DNA from: Herbaspirillum sp.
GTDB lineage: Bacteria; Pseudomonadota; Gammaproteobacteria; Burkholderiales; Burkholderiaceae_D
DNA: 64,000 nt
Direction: 5' to 3'
Assembly (NCBI RefSeq): GCF_017744395.1
Contig: NZ_JAGIBI010000001.1
Span: 806,001-870,000 of the forward strand
Positions 17,659 through 27,298 of this stretch are shown piece by piece; the stretch's first letter is position 1; every line of letters begins with the position of its first letter. Under the pieces are notes generated by a model. The model saw nothing but the letters and a program-made list of their open reading frames with translations, did no database searches and was not told the origin of the DNA. The position numbers and the translations under genes were made by a program.

Positions 17659-18459
17659 CTATAACCGAAGAACCAGAGGGCAGTGATCCGAGACCTCCGG
17701 GTCATGAATCACGTCGAACGACTGCACCGCCTCTTCGCGATTCACAAGCATGTAGTCCGCGAACCGTCCCGGCTTCTTGTATTGAGTGCTTCGGGTGCTC
17801 TCAATACCGCGCCCCATCACCAGCTCCTTGAACCCGGCATCTGCAAGGAGCGCGAGAGTTTCACTGCCGGGTTCGACATTAAAGTCACCGCAGACCACTA
17901 CCACGTCACCCGGCTCAGAAACCTGCCGGGAAAAATTGAGCAGCCTTCGCGCCTGCTCGGCACGTTCGGGGGTGTCCATCTTGCCGTTCAGATCGCGCAG
18001 TCCGTGCATATGCGTGATACTGACGGCCCGCTCGGCAGCGTAGTCATAGACCCTGACACCATGAGCGTTACGAGACCGCGGATGATCGCCATAGCCGACC
18101 GGCGAAAAGCCCTTGTGAACGAAACCCTGGACCTGAGCGATGATAGGGATGGATCGACGCACGAATGTAGCCAGTCCCCATTGCGATGGAACCGGTTGAT
18201 TCTCATCCCAAAGCACTCCCTGCGCTGCCGGACAGAAGATTGCAACATGATCGGGCAAGGCATGCGAAACATCGCGAAAGAAGTTGGCGCGCTGCGCCAG
18301 TACGTGATCGCCATCACGATAGGTCAGCCAATCCTTCTCGGATGCCGGACTGTGAATGACCTCCTGAAGGCAAAGGACGTCAGGGTCGCTGGCTTTGACA
18401 TAGGGCAACAGCTTTTCGTACAGCTTTCCACCCCAAGCATTCAGGCACATTATTTTCAT
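17659..18459 (-). CDS. Endonuclease/exonuclease/phosphatase (EEP) family hydrolase
   Basis: A 266-residue protein with the EEP (DNase I-like) fold: MKIMCLNAWGG at the N-terminus, VLCLQEV with the metal-binding Glu, VVCGDFNVEPGS, and C-terminal EVSDHCPLVLRL with the catalytic Asp-His pair. Substrates in this superfamily range from DNA to phospholipids and nucleotides, so activity is not defined. No signal peptide. Base composition is lower than the neighbours: two 60-base samples I counted (17701 and 18121) are 55% and 57% GC, against 73% in a sample of spoT. It is transcribed leftward after the monooxygenase gene, 53 bases apart, and points at the tRNA-Ser terminator. Confidence 0.85.
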   Translation of the reverse strand: MKIMCLNAWGGKLYEKLLPYVKASDPDVLCLQEVIHSPASEKDWLTYRDGDHVLAQRANFFRDVSHALPDHVAIFCPAAQGVLWDENQPVPSQWGLATFVRRSIPIIAQVQGFVHKGFSPVGYGDHPRSRNAHGVRVYDYAAERAVSITHMHGLRDLNGKMDTPERAEQARRLLNFSRQVSEPGDVVVVCGDFNVEPGSETLALLADAGFKELVMGRGIESTRSTQYKKPGRFADYMLVNREEAVQSFDVIHDPEVSDHCPLVLRL

Positions 18460-18512
18460 AGGTCTATCCTTCAGAGTCTCGACATTGGCGCACGCAATTC
18501 ACTCCAGCATCC

Positions 18513-19712
18513 CTAATCGGGACGATAAGCGAACAGTTTGCGTTGGCCTCTGATCCCAAGTGGGATGAATACGCGCAGCAGGAGGTCACGAACGAGCATC
18601 TGCCACCAACCCAAGGCGCGCTTCTGAGAACCGTTCCGCGCGGTCAGCCTGACCACCTCAGCCACCCGAGGTCGCCGCAGCTCTTCATAGCGCCGGAACG
18701 CAGCCACATGATCGACCTCGCGTTCCAGCGCCGCCGCAAGCACAAGAGCATCTTCAATTGCCATCGACGCGCCTTGGCCCGCATCGGGGCCGACGGCGTG
18801 GGCGGCGTCGCCGAGCAGAACGACACGCCCGCTCGACCATGCCGGCAATTCAGGCATGTCGAAGACGGGATAAATCCTGTCGATGCTCGCGACCGTGGCA
18901 AGGATTGCACGATTGGGCTCCGGATCGCCCGCGTGCATCTGCCGGATGCGCTCTGCGAACACCTTGCCGTCGAATACGCGGCCATTCTCGGGCTCATCCG
19001 CAGGATAGGATGAGAACCAGAACGCACGCCGCTGATCATCGACCAAATAGCCGAAGAACGCTTTGCTTCCGAAGGTCATGCGCGTCGTGCCGTTCGTGCC
19101 AGATTGGCTCGTTTGCGTGATACCGCCGGTGCCGATCTGGCCAGTGAAATGCGGCGCCGGATAACTGGGAAAAGCTTGAGCGCGAACGGTCGAGCGCAGC
19201 CCATCGGCCCCGATGACAATATCGGCGCCATAGGCTTCGCCGTTCACGAACTGCAGCAAGGTGCCGCTCGCGTCCGATGTCAACACTGCAAGGGCCGTTC
19301 CAAAATGCAGTTCGACACCCGCCGCCTGCGCCTGTCCCAGGAGAATCGCCGCCAGGCCACCTCGGCTGATGGTGATGCTGGGGGCGCCGAAGACGCTTTC
19401 ATGATCGGCCTGGTCGGCAAGCCCGAGGCGTGCGCCGCGCGCATTACATAGCTCGATGCCTGTCGTCTCGACCCCGCTGCCGCGCACAGCATCGTAGCAC
19501 CCGATGACTTTCAAGCCGTTCATGCCGTTGGGCGCCAGGGTGAAGAACACCCCCTCGCGGCATATGTCGGCTTCTTCGCGTTGCTCGAAGACGACGGGCC
19601 GGAAGCCCAGTTCGGTCAATCGGATCGCCAGTACGAGGCCACCGATGCCCGCGCCGCAAATTGCGATTTTCCGGGTATCGGTCCGTGCATGCGGGCTGGA
19701 GTCGATTGACAT
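18513..19712 (-). CDS. FAD-dependent monooxygenase
   Basis: A 399-residue group A flavin monooxygenase of the UbiH/PHBH type. It has GAGIGGLVLAIRL (the dinucleotide-binding GxGxxG), IVIGADGLRSTVR (the DG motif) and VVLLGDAAHAVGPDAGQGAS (the GD motif). It would hydroxylate an aromatic or similar small molecule using NAD(P)H and oxygen; the substrate is unknown. The ATG at 19712 has a GAGGA Shine-Dalgarno sequence 8 bases upstream; a GTG at 19727 is the alternative. GC is low (a 60-base sample from 19021 is 53%). A palindrome lies just upstream, but no regulator gene is adjacent. Confidence 0.85.
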   Translation of the reverse strand: MSIDSSPHARTDTRKIAICGAGIGGLVLAIRLTELGFRPVVFEQREEADICREGVFFTLAPNGMNGLKVIGCYDAVRGSGVETTGIELCNARGARLGLADQADHESVFGAPSITISRGGLAAILLGQAQAAGVELHFGTALAVLTSDASGTLLQFVNGEAYGADIVIGADGLRSTVRAQAFPSYPAPHFTGQIGTGGITQTSQSGTNGTTRMTFGSKAFFGYLVDDQRRAFWFSSYPADEPENGRVFDGKVFAERIRQMHAGDPEPNRAILATVASIDRIYPVFDMPELPAWSSGRVVLLGDAAHAVGPDAGQGASMAIEDALVLAAALEREVDHVAAFRRYEELRRPRVAEVVRLTARNGSQKRALGWWQMLVRDLLLRVFIPLGIRGQRKLFAYRPD

Positions 19713-19713
19713 A

Positions 19714-19743
19714 TTAAGTATCCTCACTATTAGTCTTAAACTA
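19714..19743 (-). promoter_or_regulatory. Palindromic operator candidate upstream of the monooxygenase
   Basis: The segment carries the imperfect palindrome TAGTcTTAAACTA (19731-19743) and a wider TTAAG/CTTAA inverted pair (19714-19718 with 19735-19739). It lies immediately upstream of the start codon. Such sites often bind TetR- or MarR-type repressors of flavin monooxygenase genes. No consensus is claimed. Confidence 0.35.
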
Positions 19744-19835
19744 TGCAGCGAGCCGGCGCGTGCTCAGCAAGAAAAGCGTTTAACAACGTCTTCATCCAGG
19801 CCTGCCGCAAATACAGGAACAAATGAAGCCGCACA

Positions 19836-19882
19836 CCAATAAAAATGGCCGCCGGTATTTATGCGGCGGCCATTTTTATTGG
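19836..19882 (-). terminator. Strong terminator of the GGDEF-EAL operon
   Basis: A perfect 18-bp inverted repeat (19836-19853 with 19865-19882) with an 11-base loop and a T-rich distal arm. It begins 13 bases beyond the stop of the leftward GGDEF-EAL gene and insulates that operon from the monooxygenase cassette. Confidence 0.85.
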
Positions 19883-19895
19883 CTGATGAAAACGC

Positions 19896-21965
19896 TCAGA
19901 CACCGAAATCGTCCAGCGGCAGCGAAGGATGTTCGCCGACGACCTTGAGTCGCCGCCCCTCCAGCAGCATGTGATGAAAATCTCCCGCCGGCACCGGCGG
20001 CGAAAAGATATAGCCCTGCAGCTCATTGCAGCCGGCTTCCTTGAGGAAGTTGAATTGCTTCTCGGTCTCCACCCCTTCGGCGATCACCTTGTGGCGCAAT
20101 TGCTTGGCGATGCCGATGATGGCGCTGGCGATCGCGCAATCGTTGGTGTCTTCCGGAATGCCCATGGTGAAGGAGCGGTCGATCTTCAGCGTATTGATCG
20201 GGAAGCGCTTGAGGTAAGACAGGCTGGAATAGCCGGTGCCGAAATCGTCGAGGGAAATCGTGATGCCCAGGCTGCAAATCTTTTCCATGATCGAAATCAC
20301 GCGGTCCGTGCTGTGCATCAGCATGCTTTCCGTGATTTCCAGCTCCAGCCATTCGCCGCCGAGCCGGTGTTTGTTCAGCGCGGCGCGGACGCGATCCGGC
20401 AACGAACGGGTGAATTCGCGCGCGGTCACGTTCAGGGCGATGCGGATCGGCGCCAGGCCGGCCTCCTTCCATGAACGCGCCTGGCGGCACACGGCATCCA
20501 GCACCCAGTCGCTCAATTGCACGATCAGGCCGGTCTCTTCGGCGATGGGAATGAATTCTCCCGGCAGCAACAGGCCGCGCTCCGGATGCTGCCAGCGCAC
20601 CAGCGCTTCGGCGCCGGTGATGGCGCCGGCCAGCATGTCCACCTTCGGCTGGTAGTACAGCAGCAGTTCGTCGTATTCGAAAGCATGCAGGAGGCCGGTC
20701 TCGATGCGCAGCAAGTCCAGCGTGTTGCGGTTCATCTCTTCGCTGTAATACGCGTAACCGCCCTCGTTGTTGTCGCCGCCCCGCTTGGCCCGGTACATGG
20801 CGATGTCGGCCAGGCGCAGCAAGGTTTCGGTATCGGAGGCATCTTCCGGGTACATGCTCACGCCGATGCTGGCGCCGACGCGCAGCTCGTGGCCGTCGAT
20901 GAAGAACGGCTCGTCGAACGTCGCCAGCAGCTTTTGCGCGACGAAGCCGGTGTGGTAATCCTTGTCGATGTCGAACAGCGCCACGGCGAATTCGTCGGCG
21001 CCCAGGCGCGCCACCACGTCCTGCTCGCGCAGCGCGCGACGCAAGCGGATCGCCACTTCCACCAGCAGCATATCGCCGGCCACGTGGCCCAGCGTGTCGT
21101 TGATGGGCTTGAAGCGGTTCAGGTCGATGAACATCACGCAGCCGTGCATGCTGTCCTGGCGCGCCTCCAGCAAGGCCTGGTCGACGGTGCGCGTGAGCAG
21201 CGTGCGGTTGGGCAAACCGGTCAGCGAATCGTAATAGGCCAGGTGGTGGATCAGCTTCTCGGCATTCTTGCGCTCGGTGATGTCGTTGATGTAGCCGATC
21301 AGTCCGATGGGGTTGCCATGCTGGTCGCGCATGACCGACAGCGACAGGCTGGCCCAGAAGGTCTCGCCCGATTTCTTGCGGCGGCGCACTTCCATTTCGC
21401 GCCCGCCCTGCTCCAGGAACATGTCGGCCAGCGAATCCCCTTCGTCTTCGTTCTCGTACAGGAACAACACGTTGCGGCCGATGGCTTCCAGCGCGGTATA
21501 GCCGAACAGTTGCTCGGCGCCGCGGTTCCAGCTGGTGATGAAGCCGGCCGGATCCATGGTGATCACCGACTCGTGCATCTGGTTCAGGATCTGCGCCTGC
21601 TGCTCCAGCTTGGCTTCGATCTGGTCGAGCGAGCGCGCCCGCCTCTCGGTATCGGCCTGGCGCTGCAACAGGCGACCGGTGAAGCCCGCCAGCATCGCCA
21701 GCCGCTGGCACTCCAGCGCACTGTAGGCACCGGCGGAGTCGGGGAAGCAGTAATAGCCGAAATGTTCGCCTTCGTACTCGACGGCCTGTTTGAGCATATC
21801 CCCCTCAGGCGCCGGGCCCGGGAGGTATTTGCCTCCTGGGCGCTTCAGGAAACCGGAGGCGATTCCCCCCAGCGCCGCGGAGAGCGACGGCCCATGCAGG
21901 TTCTGCATCGCGTCCAGCAATGCGGAACAACATGCCAGATCGTCGGTGCCAACGGAGGAGATCAT
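19896..21965 (-). CDS. PAS-GGDEF-EAL c-di-GMP signalling protein
   Basis: A 689-residue protein. Residues 1-120 form an N-terminal region with no domain I can name, ending in a coiled-coil-like stretch. A PAS domain (about 130-250) has ITSWNRGAEQLFGY. The GGDEF domain (about 260-420) carries RLGADEF, so the second glycine of the signature is alanine, which probably weakens or abolishes cyclase activity. The EAL domain (about 435-680) is intact: EALVRWQHP, TLDDFGTGYSS, IDRSF and AEGVETEKQ. The likely net activity is c-di-GMP breakdown. It has no membrane segment. It starts 5 bases after the HDOD gene stop, so the two are co-transcribed. Confidence 0.88.
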   Translation of the reverse strand: MISSVGTDDLACCSALLDAMQNLHGPSLSAALGGIASGFLKRPGGKYLPGPAPEGDMLKQAVEYEGEHFGYYCFPDSAGAYSALECQRLAMLAGFTGRLLQRQADTERRARSLDQIEAKLEQQAQILNQMHESVITMDPAGFITSWNRGAEQLFGYTALEAIGRNVLFLYENEDEGDSLADMFLEQGGREMEVRRRKKSGETFWASLSLSVMRDQHGNPIGLIGYINDITERKNAEKLIHHLAYYDSLTGLPNRTLLTRTVDQALLEARQDSMHGCVMFIDLNRFKPINDTLGHVAGDMLLVEVAIRLRRALREQDVVARLGADEFAVALFDIDKDYHTGFVAQKLLATFDEPFFIDGHELRVGASIGVSMYPEDASDTETLLRLADIAMYRAKRGGDNNEGGYAYYSEEMNRNTLDLLRIETGLLHAFEYDELLLYYQPKVDMLAGAITGAEALVRWQHPERGLLLPGEFIPIAEETGLIVQLSDWVLDAVCRQARSWKEAGLAPIRIALNVTAREFTRSLPDRVRAALNKHRLGGEWLELEITESMLMHSTDRVISIMEKICSLGITISLDDFGTGYSSLSYLKRFPINTLKIDRSFTMGIPEDTNDCAIASAIIGIAKQLRHKVIAEGVETEKQFNFLKEAGCNELQGYIFSPPVPAGDFHHMLLEGRRLKVVGEHPSLPLDDFGV

Positions 21966-21970
21966 GGAAT

Positions 21971-23170
21971 TCAGGCCTCTGTGCTGACTCTGGTTGCCCA
22001 GCTAAAGGCCTTTATCAGGCATTCGCAATACGCCTTGGCATCGAGGCCGGCGGCCTCGAGGTCGGCATGCCGCAGGGGAAGGCGGCTGTATTCGGAGCGC
22101 TCCACCACATCCAGCAGCTTGCCCAGCCGCCCGGTGCGGTTGGCCAGCGCATTGACGATATCCACCGGCAGCTTGAGCGGCTCGATGATGTCTTGCAGCG
22201 GCATGCCCAGCAAGATGTCGAGCAGGGAGAACATGCCGGTGATGAAGGCGCGATCCAGCTCTTCGCGGGTGCAGTCGATCCGCTGCGCCATCGCTTCCAT
22301 CATCGCGGCGCGCGCCGCGGCGCGCGGCAGCAAGGGGTTGGCCGACTCGTCGCCCGGGAAGCGCGCATACAGCAGCAGTTGCAGCCAGCGCTGCAGCTGG
22401 CGCCGTCCCAGCAGGTTGATGGCCTGGGTGAAATTGGTGATGTGCGCCGAGAAGCCGAAGGCGGCCGAGCTGACCAGCTTGAAGAGCTGGTAGGACAGCG
22501 CGGGATCCTGCTTGAGCAGCGACTCCAGCTCGCCGGCGTCGGCATCGCGCGCGACCAGGTCCAGCAGCTTGAGCAGGCGCGCGCGGGAGATTGAATTCTT
22601 TTGCGACAGGCGGTTGTCGGGATGCAGCGCATAGTCGCCGGCAAACCACCGGAAACCTTCCGCGCGGCAGCTATCGAACTGGATCGCGTCACCGATGTTT
22701 TCCGCCAGGTGCGGCCCGCGCAGGCGGTTGATCCATTGCACAGCTTCCGGCAGCCTGCCTACGCTGGCGTCCAGCGCGATCGACTCGACAAAAGGAAACA
22801 TGGCCGCGCCCTGCGCCGGCAGGCCGTCGGCGATGATCGAAAAGCCGCGGCTGTAAAGCCAGTCCAAGGCATCGATCTTGCCCGGGTCGACGCAATGCTC
22901 GACCGGCACGCGCAGGGCGATCTGCCCCTGGGGAACGGGGTGCGCGAACTCCGGCGCGAATACCGCCGGATCCCGGACCGGGATGATGCAAGTCAGCCCG
23001 CCCAGGGCGTCGCTCAGGTTGAACTCGTTGAATAAACGGGACAGCAATGCACTGCCATCCTCATCAATGGGTGAAATGTGCAGAGACAGCGCAGTCCATA
23101 CGTGATGAACGTCGGCTACAGGCTGTAAAAACACAAGAGGAAAAGAGACGCTTTTATCCTGGACAGCCAT
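21971..23170 (-). CDS. Degenerate EAL-HDOD signalling protein
   Basis: A 399-residue protein with an N-terminal region (about 20-200) that looks like a decayed EAL fold lacking the catalytic motifs, and a C-terminal HDOD domain (about 205-395) recognised from LLKQDPALSYQLFKLVSSAA and NLLGRRQLQRWLQLLLYAR. HDOD proteins of this type act by protein contact rather than hydrolysis. It is the first gene of a two-gene operon with the PAS-GGDEF-EAL protein. It is a distant paralogue of the EAL-HDOD gene at 56712-58061. Confidence 0.75.
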   Translation of the reverse strand: MAVQDKSVSFPLVFLQPVADVHHVWTALSLHISPIDEDGSALLSRLFNEFNLSDALGGLTCIIPVRDPAVFAPEFAHPVPQGQIALRVPVEHCVDPGKIDALDWLYSRGFSIIADGLPAQGAAMFPFVESIALDASVGRLPEAVQWINRLRGPHLAENIGDAIQFDSCRAEGFRWFAGDYALHPDNRLSQKNSISRARLLKLLDLVARDADAGELESLLKQDPALSYQLFKLVSSAAFGFSAHITNFTQAINLLGRRQLQRWLQLLLYARFPGDESANPLLPRAAARAAMMEAMAQRIDCTREELDRAFITGMFSLLDILLGMPLQDIIEPLKLPVDIVNALANRTGRLGKLLDVVERSEYSRLPLRHADLEAAGLDAKAYCECLIKAFSWATRVSTEA

Positions 23171-23314
23171 ATTCTTTTATCGTTGGCGCCCCTCTTCCTT
23201 ATTGTTTGAGGCGCTCCTTCATGATGAAAAACCGCTAAAAGTTTCCCAAAAGAATTCTTAATTAAATTCAAACTTCTCAAATATACCTGATAAAAACAGC
23301 CTTGCGAGCACGCT

Positions 23315-24544
23315 TTAATCCTGCAAGAACATTTCTTGCAAATCGTTGAGAAAACGGCGGCCCAAATCGGTCGGTCGGATTACGGCGTGATCGCGATACA
23401 ACATCCCTTTTTCCTCGGCCAGATCCAGGTGCTTGCCGATCTGGTTCAACCCCATGCCGGTGCGCTCGGCAAACAGGTTGGGCGAAAAGCCTTCGGTCAG
23501 GCGCAGCGCATTGAGCATGAATTCGAAACCCAGGGCATCGCGCCCGATCTCGGCCTCCTCCTGGATCGGCGCCCCGGCCCGGACCTGTTCCATGTAGGTC
23601 TGGGGATGCTTGTAGCGCGCCTGGCGCACGATGCGGTGCGGGAAGGACAGCTTGGAATGCGCCCCGGCGCCGATGCCGAGGTAATCGCCGAACTGCCAGT
23701 AATTGAGGTTGTGCCGGGCACGCCGCTTGGGCTGGGCATAGGCCGACACTTCGTAATTGGCATAACCGGCCGCCGAGGTCAGTTGCGCGATCATGTCTTG
23801 CATGTCGGCGCTGGCATCGTCGTCGGGCACCGGCGGCGGGAATTTGGCGAACAGGGTGTTCGGCTCCAGCGTCAGGTGGTACAGCGACAGGTGCGGCGGC
23901 GCGAAGGCGATCGCCGTCTCGATATCGGCGCGCGCCTCGGCCAGCGTCTGCGACGGCAAGGCGTACATCAGGTCGAGGTTGAAATTGTCGAAATTGGCAT
24001 GCGCGATCTCGACCGCCTTCAATGCCTGCGCCCCGTCGTGGATGCGGCCCAGCGCGGCCAGGTGGGCCGCGTTGAAGCTCTGGATGCCGATCGACAGGCG
24101 GTTGATGCCGCTGGCGCGGTAGGCGCGGAACTTCTCGGCTTCGAAGGTGCCCGGGTTGGCTTCCATCGTGATCTCGATGTCGCTGTCGAACGGCAGCAAG
24201 GTGCGCAGGTCCGACAGCAGTCGGTCCAGCCCGGCGGCCGACAGCAGGCTGGGCGTGCCGCCGCCGATGAAGATGGTGTTGATCTTGCGGCCCCAGACCA
24301 GCGGCAGCGCCATTTCCAGGTCGGTACGCAAGGCGTCCAGGTAGTCCTGCTCCGGGAAGCTGCCCTTGACTTCATGGGAGTTGAAGTCGCAATACGGGCA
24401 TTTGCGCACGCACCACGGGAAATGCACATACAGCGACAGCGGCGGCAAGGCGGCCAGTTGCAGGCTGCCCGGCTTCAGGAACGCCAGCGCCGCCTGGGCC
24501 GGCTCGGCGGGCGCAGTGGCCGCGACCGGTTTGATCGGGATCAT
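23315..24544 (-). CDS. hemW: Heme chaperone HemW (radical SAM)
   Basis: A 409-residue radical SAM protein related to oxygen-independent coproporphyrinogen oxidase. The cluster cysteines Cys45, Cys49 and Cys52 lie in HFPWCVRKCPYC, which has the HemW spacing, and GGGTPSLLS follows. HemW proteins insert heme into respiratory enzymes rather than oxidising coproporphyrinogen. The start overlaps the rdgB stop by 4 bases, a common rdgB-hemW arrangement. The N-terminal 30 residues are an Ala/Pro-rich extension. Confidence 0.9.
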   Translation of the reverse strand: MIPIKPVAATAPAEPAQAALAFLKPGSLQLAALPPLSLYVHFPWCVRKCPYCDFNSHEVKGSFPEQDYLDALRTDLEMALPLVWGRKINTIFIGGGTPSLLSAAGLDRLLSDLRTLLPFDSDIEITMEANPGTFEAEKFRAYRASGINRLSIGIQSFNAAHLAALGRIHDGAQALKAVEIAHANFDNFNLDLMYALPSQTLAEARADIETAIAFAPPHLSLYHLTLEPNTLFAKFPPPVPDDDASADMQDMIAQLTSAAGYANYEVSAYAQPKRRARHNLNYWQFGDYLGIGAGAHSKLSFPHRIVRQARYKHPQTYMEQVRAGAPIQEEAEIGRDALGFEFMLNALRLTEGFSPNLFAERTGMGLNQIGKHLDLAEEKGMLYRDHAVIRPTDLGRRFLNDLQEMFLQD

Positions 24545-25131
24545 TTCAGTTTCTCTACCAATGCGCGCAATGCCTGCCCCCGGTGGGAGATGGAGTTCTT
24601 CTCGGCCGCGCTCAACTGCGCGGCGGTCTTGTCCAGTTGCGGCAACAGGAAATGCGGGTCGTAGCCGAAACCGCCCTCGCCGCGCGCGTCGGCCACGATT
24701 TCACCCTTCCATACGCCATCGGCGATCACCGGCTGGGGATCGTCGGCATGGCGCACATAGACCAGCACGCAATAGTAATAGGCCGACTTGTCGGCATGCG
24801 CGGCCAGGTCGCGGACCAGCTTGGCGTTGTTGGCGGCATCCGATTTCGGCTCGCCCGCATAGCGCGCCGAATACACGCCAGGCGCGCCGCCCAGGGCATT
24901 GGCGCAGACGCCGGAGTCGTCGGCCAGCGCCGGCAGGCCGGTCAGGCGGGCCGCGTGGCGGGCCTTGGCCAGCGCATTCTCGACGAAGGTGGCGAAGGGT
25001 TCTTCCGCTTCCGGGACGTTGAATTCGCCTTGGGCGCGCACGTCGAAACCGATGTCGCCCAACAGGCTGGCAAACTCCTTGAGCTTGCCGGCGTTGTTCG
25101 ACGCCATCACGATCTTTTGCTTGGTATTCAT
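24541..25131 (-). CDS. rdgB: XTP/dITP diphosphatase RdgB
   Basis: A 196-residue Ham1-family pyrophosphatase that removes ITP, dITP and XTP from nucleotide pools. It has MASNNAGKLKEF at the N-terminus, ADDSGVCANALGGAPGVYSARYAG in the middle and SHRGQALRALVEKL at the end. The ATG at 25131 gives the usual length. In-frame upstream starts to 25173 are possible, and none has a good Shine-Dalgarno sequence. Overlaps hemW. Confidence 0.93.
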   Translation of the reverse strand: MNTKQKIVMASNNAGKLKEFASLLGDIGFDVRAQGEFNVPEAEEPFATFVENALAKARHAARLTGLPALADDSGVCANALGGAPGVYSARYAGEPKSDAANNAKLVRDLAAHADKSAYYYCVLVYVRHADDPQPVIADGVWKGEIVADARGEGGFGYDPHFLLPQLDKTAAQLSAAEKNSISHRGQALRALVEKLK

Positions 25132-25175
25132 ACTATGACTGGGTGGTGTTGGCATGGCATTGCGCCGGTGCAATG

Positions 25176-25208
25176 AAAAACGCCATGTCGTCAGTGCAAC
25201 ATGGCGTT
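25176..25208 (-). terminator. Intrinsic terminator of rph
   Basis: A 10-bp stem (25179-25188 with 25199-25208), followed on the minus strand by a T-run at 25180-25176, lies 58 bases after the rph stop. It separates rph from rdgB-hemW, so rdgB needs its own promoter downstream of it. Confidence 0.75.
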
Positions 25209-25266
25209 CCTATGCGATACGCGCATTGTAAAGCGATTCACGGGCAACCGCAGGATCCGGAAGCCC

Positions 25267-25995
<729 letters not shown>

Positions 25996-26312
25996 GTTCG
26001 GTCCTTGTCTGTCTGCTGAAGAAGCGGCGGCGATGGCGCAAACCGCCATCGACCGCCGATTTCAATGTTTCGATAGCGCTGGGCTGCCAATTTTCTTTAA
26101 AATGCGGGATTCGATGGCGCGATGCCGCCCATCAACGGGGCCGGCCGCCATCGCAGCACTGCAGCCGCCGCGTTTTGCAAAACCGGCATTGTAAAGGATG
26201 GCGGGCCGCGTGCGCCGCCCATCCTCGCTGCGCAGCAGCACCGATCATCACCAGACCCGCCAACGCGCGGCCGCCCGTTGCGGCGGCCGGCGCCAACACA
26301 CCGGAGCAGAAT

Positions 26313-27224
26313 TTGACCATCTACAGCATGACCGGCTATGCCGTCACCACCCGCGAAACCACTGCCGGCACGGTCACTGTCGAGATGAAGAGCGTCAACT
26401 CGCGCTTCCTCGACCTGCAATTCCGCATCAACGACGACCTGCGCGCGGTCGAGCCGATGCTGCGCGAAGCCATCATGAGCCGCCTGGTGCGCGGCAAGGT
26501 GGAATGCCGCCTCAGTTTCGGCCGCAAGGCGGCCACCGGCAGCACCCAGGCGCTCAACGCCGGCGTGGTCGGCAGCCTGTCGGCCCTGCAAGACCAGTTG
26601 CGCGCCCAGTTCCCCGACGCCGCGCCGCTGTCGGTCAACGAGCTGCTGCGCTGGCCGGGCGTGATGGAAGAGGCCGAGATCAGCCAGGAAACCCTGCAGG
26701 CGGACATCCTGGCCGCCATGCAGCAGACCCTCGACGCCTTCGTCGACACCCGCGCGCGCGAAGGCGCGGCGCTGCAGGCGGTGATCCTGGCCCGGGTCGA
26801 CGCGATGGAAGCCATCGTGGCCCGCATCACGCCGCTGGTGCCGCAACTGATCGAGCAATTCCAGCAAAAGGCCACCGAGCGCATGCGCGAAGCGCTCGGC
26901 CTGGCCCTGCAGCACAACGGCGCCGCGCCGCAGCTGACGCGGGAAGAGTCGCTGGAGCGCATCCGCCAGGAAGTCACCCTGTACGGCATCCGCATCGACA
27001 TCGCCGAAGAACTGGCGCGCCTGTCGGCCCACCTGGCCGAGACCCGCCATATCCTGAAAAAAGGCGGCCAGGTCGGCAAGCGCCTGGATTTCATGATGCA
27101 GGAGCTCAACCGCGAAGCCAACACCGTCGGTTCCAAGGCGGCCATGAAGGAACTGGCCGACGCTTCGATGGAATTGAAGCTGCTGATCGACCAGATGCGC
27201 GAGCAGGTGCAGAATCTCGAATAA
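26313..27224 (+). CDS. yicC: YicC family endoribonuclease
   Basis: A 303-residue protein of the YicC family (N-terminal YicC domain plus C-terminal DUF1732), reported in other bacteria to be an endoribonuclease affecting small RNAs. It begins IYSMTGYAV, and ends with the characteristic GKRLDFMMQELNREANTVGSK region. I choose the TTG at 26313 because GGAG lies 6 bases upstream; the ATG at 26328 is the alternative. The yicC-gmk adjacency is common. Confidence 0.88.
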   Translation: MTIYSMTGYAVTTRETTAGTVTVEMKSVNSRFLDLQFRINDDLRAVEPMLREAIMSRLVRGKVECRLSFGRKAATGSTQALNAGVVGSLSALQDQLRAQFPDAAPLSVNELLRWPGVMEEAEISQETLQADILAAMQQTLDAFVDTRAREGAALQAVILARVDAMEAIVARITPLVPQLIEQFQQKATERMREALGLALQHNGAAPQLTREESLERIRQEVTLYGIRIDIAEELARLSAHLAETRHILKKGGQVGKRLDFMMQELNREANTVGSKAAMKELADASMELKLLIDQMREQVQNLE

Positions 27225-27298
27225 GCCGCAGTCCGGCCGCCCAGGGCCGGACAAGTCAGAACATCACATAGATAAATAACGAAAACAGCGAGGATCAC

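Noticed and set aside
17596..19884. 12-base direct repeat TTTTTATTGGCT at 17596-17607 and 19873-19884 flanking the low-GC cassette
   Set aside because: As attachment sites these are weak: both copies lie at T-runs of terminators, and the second is part of the 18-bp stem, so a chance match of seven further bases is a sufficient explanation.
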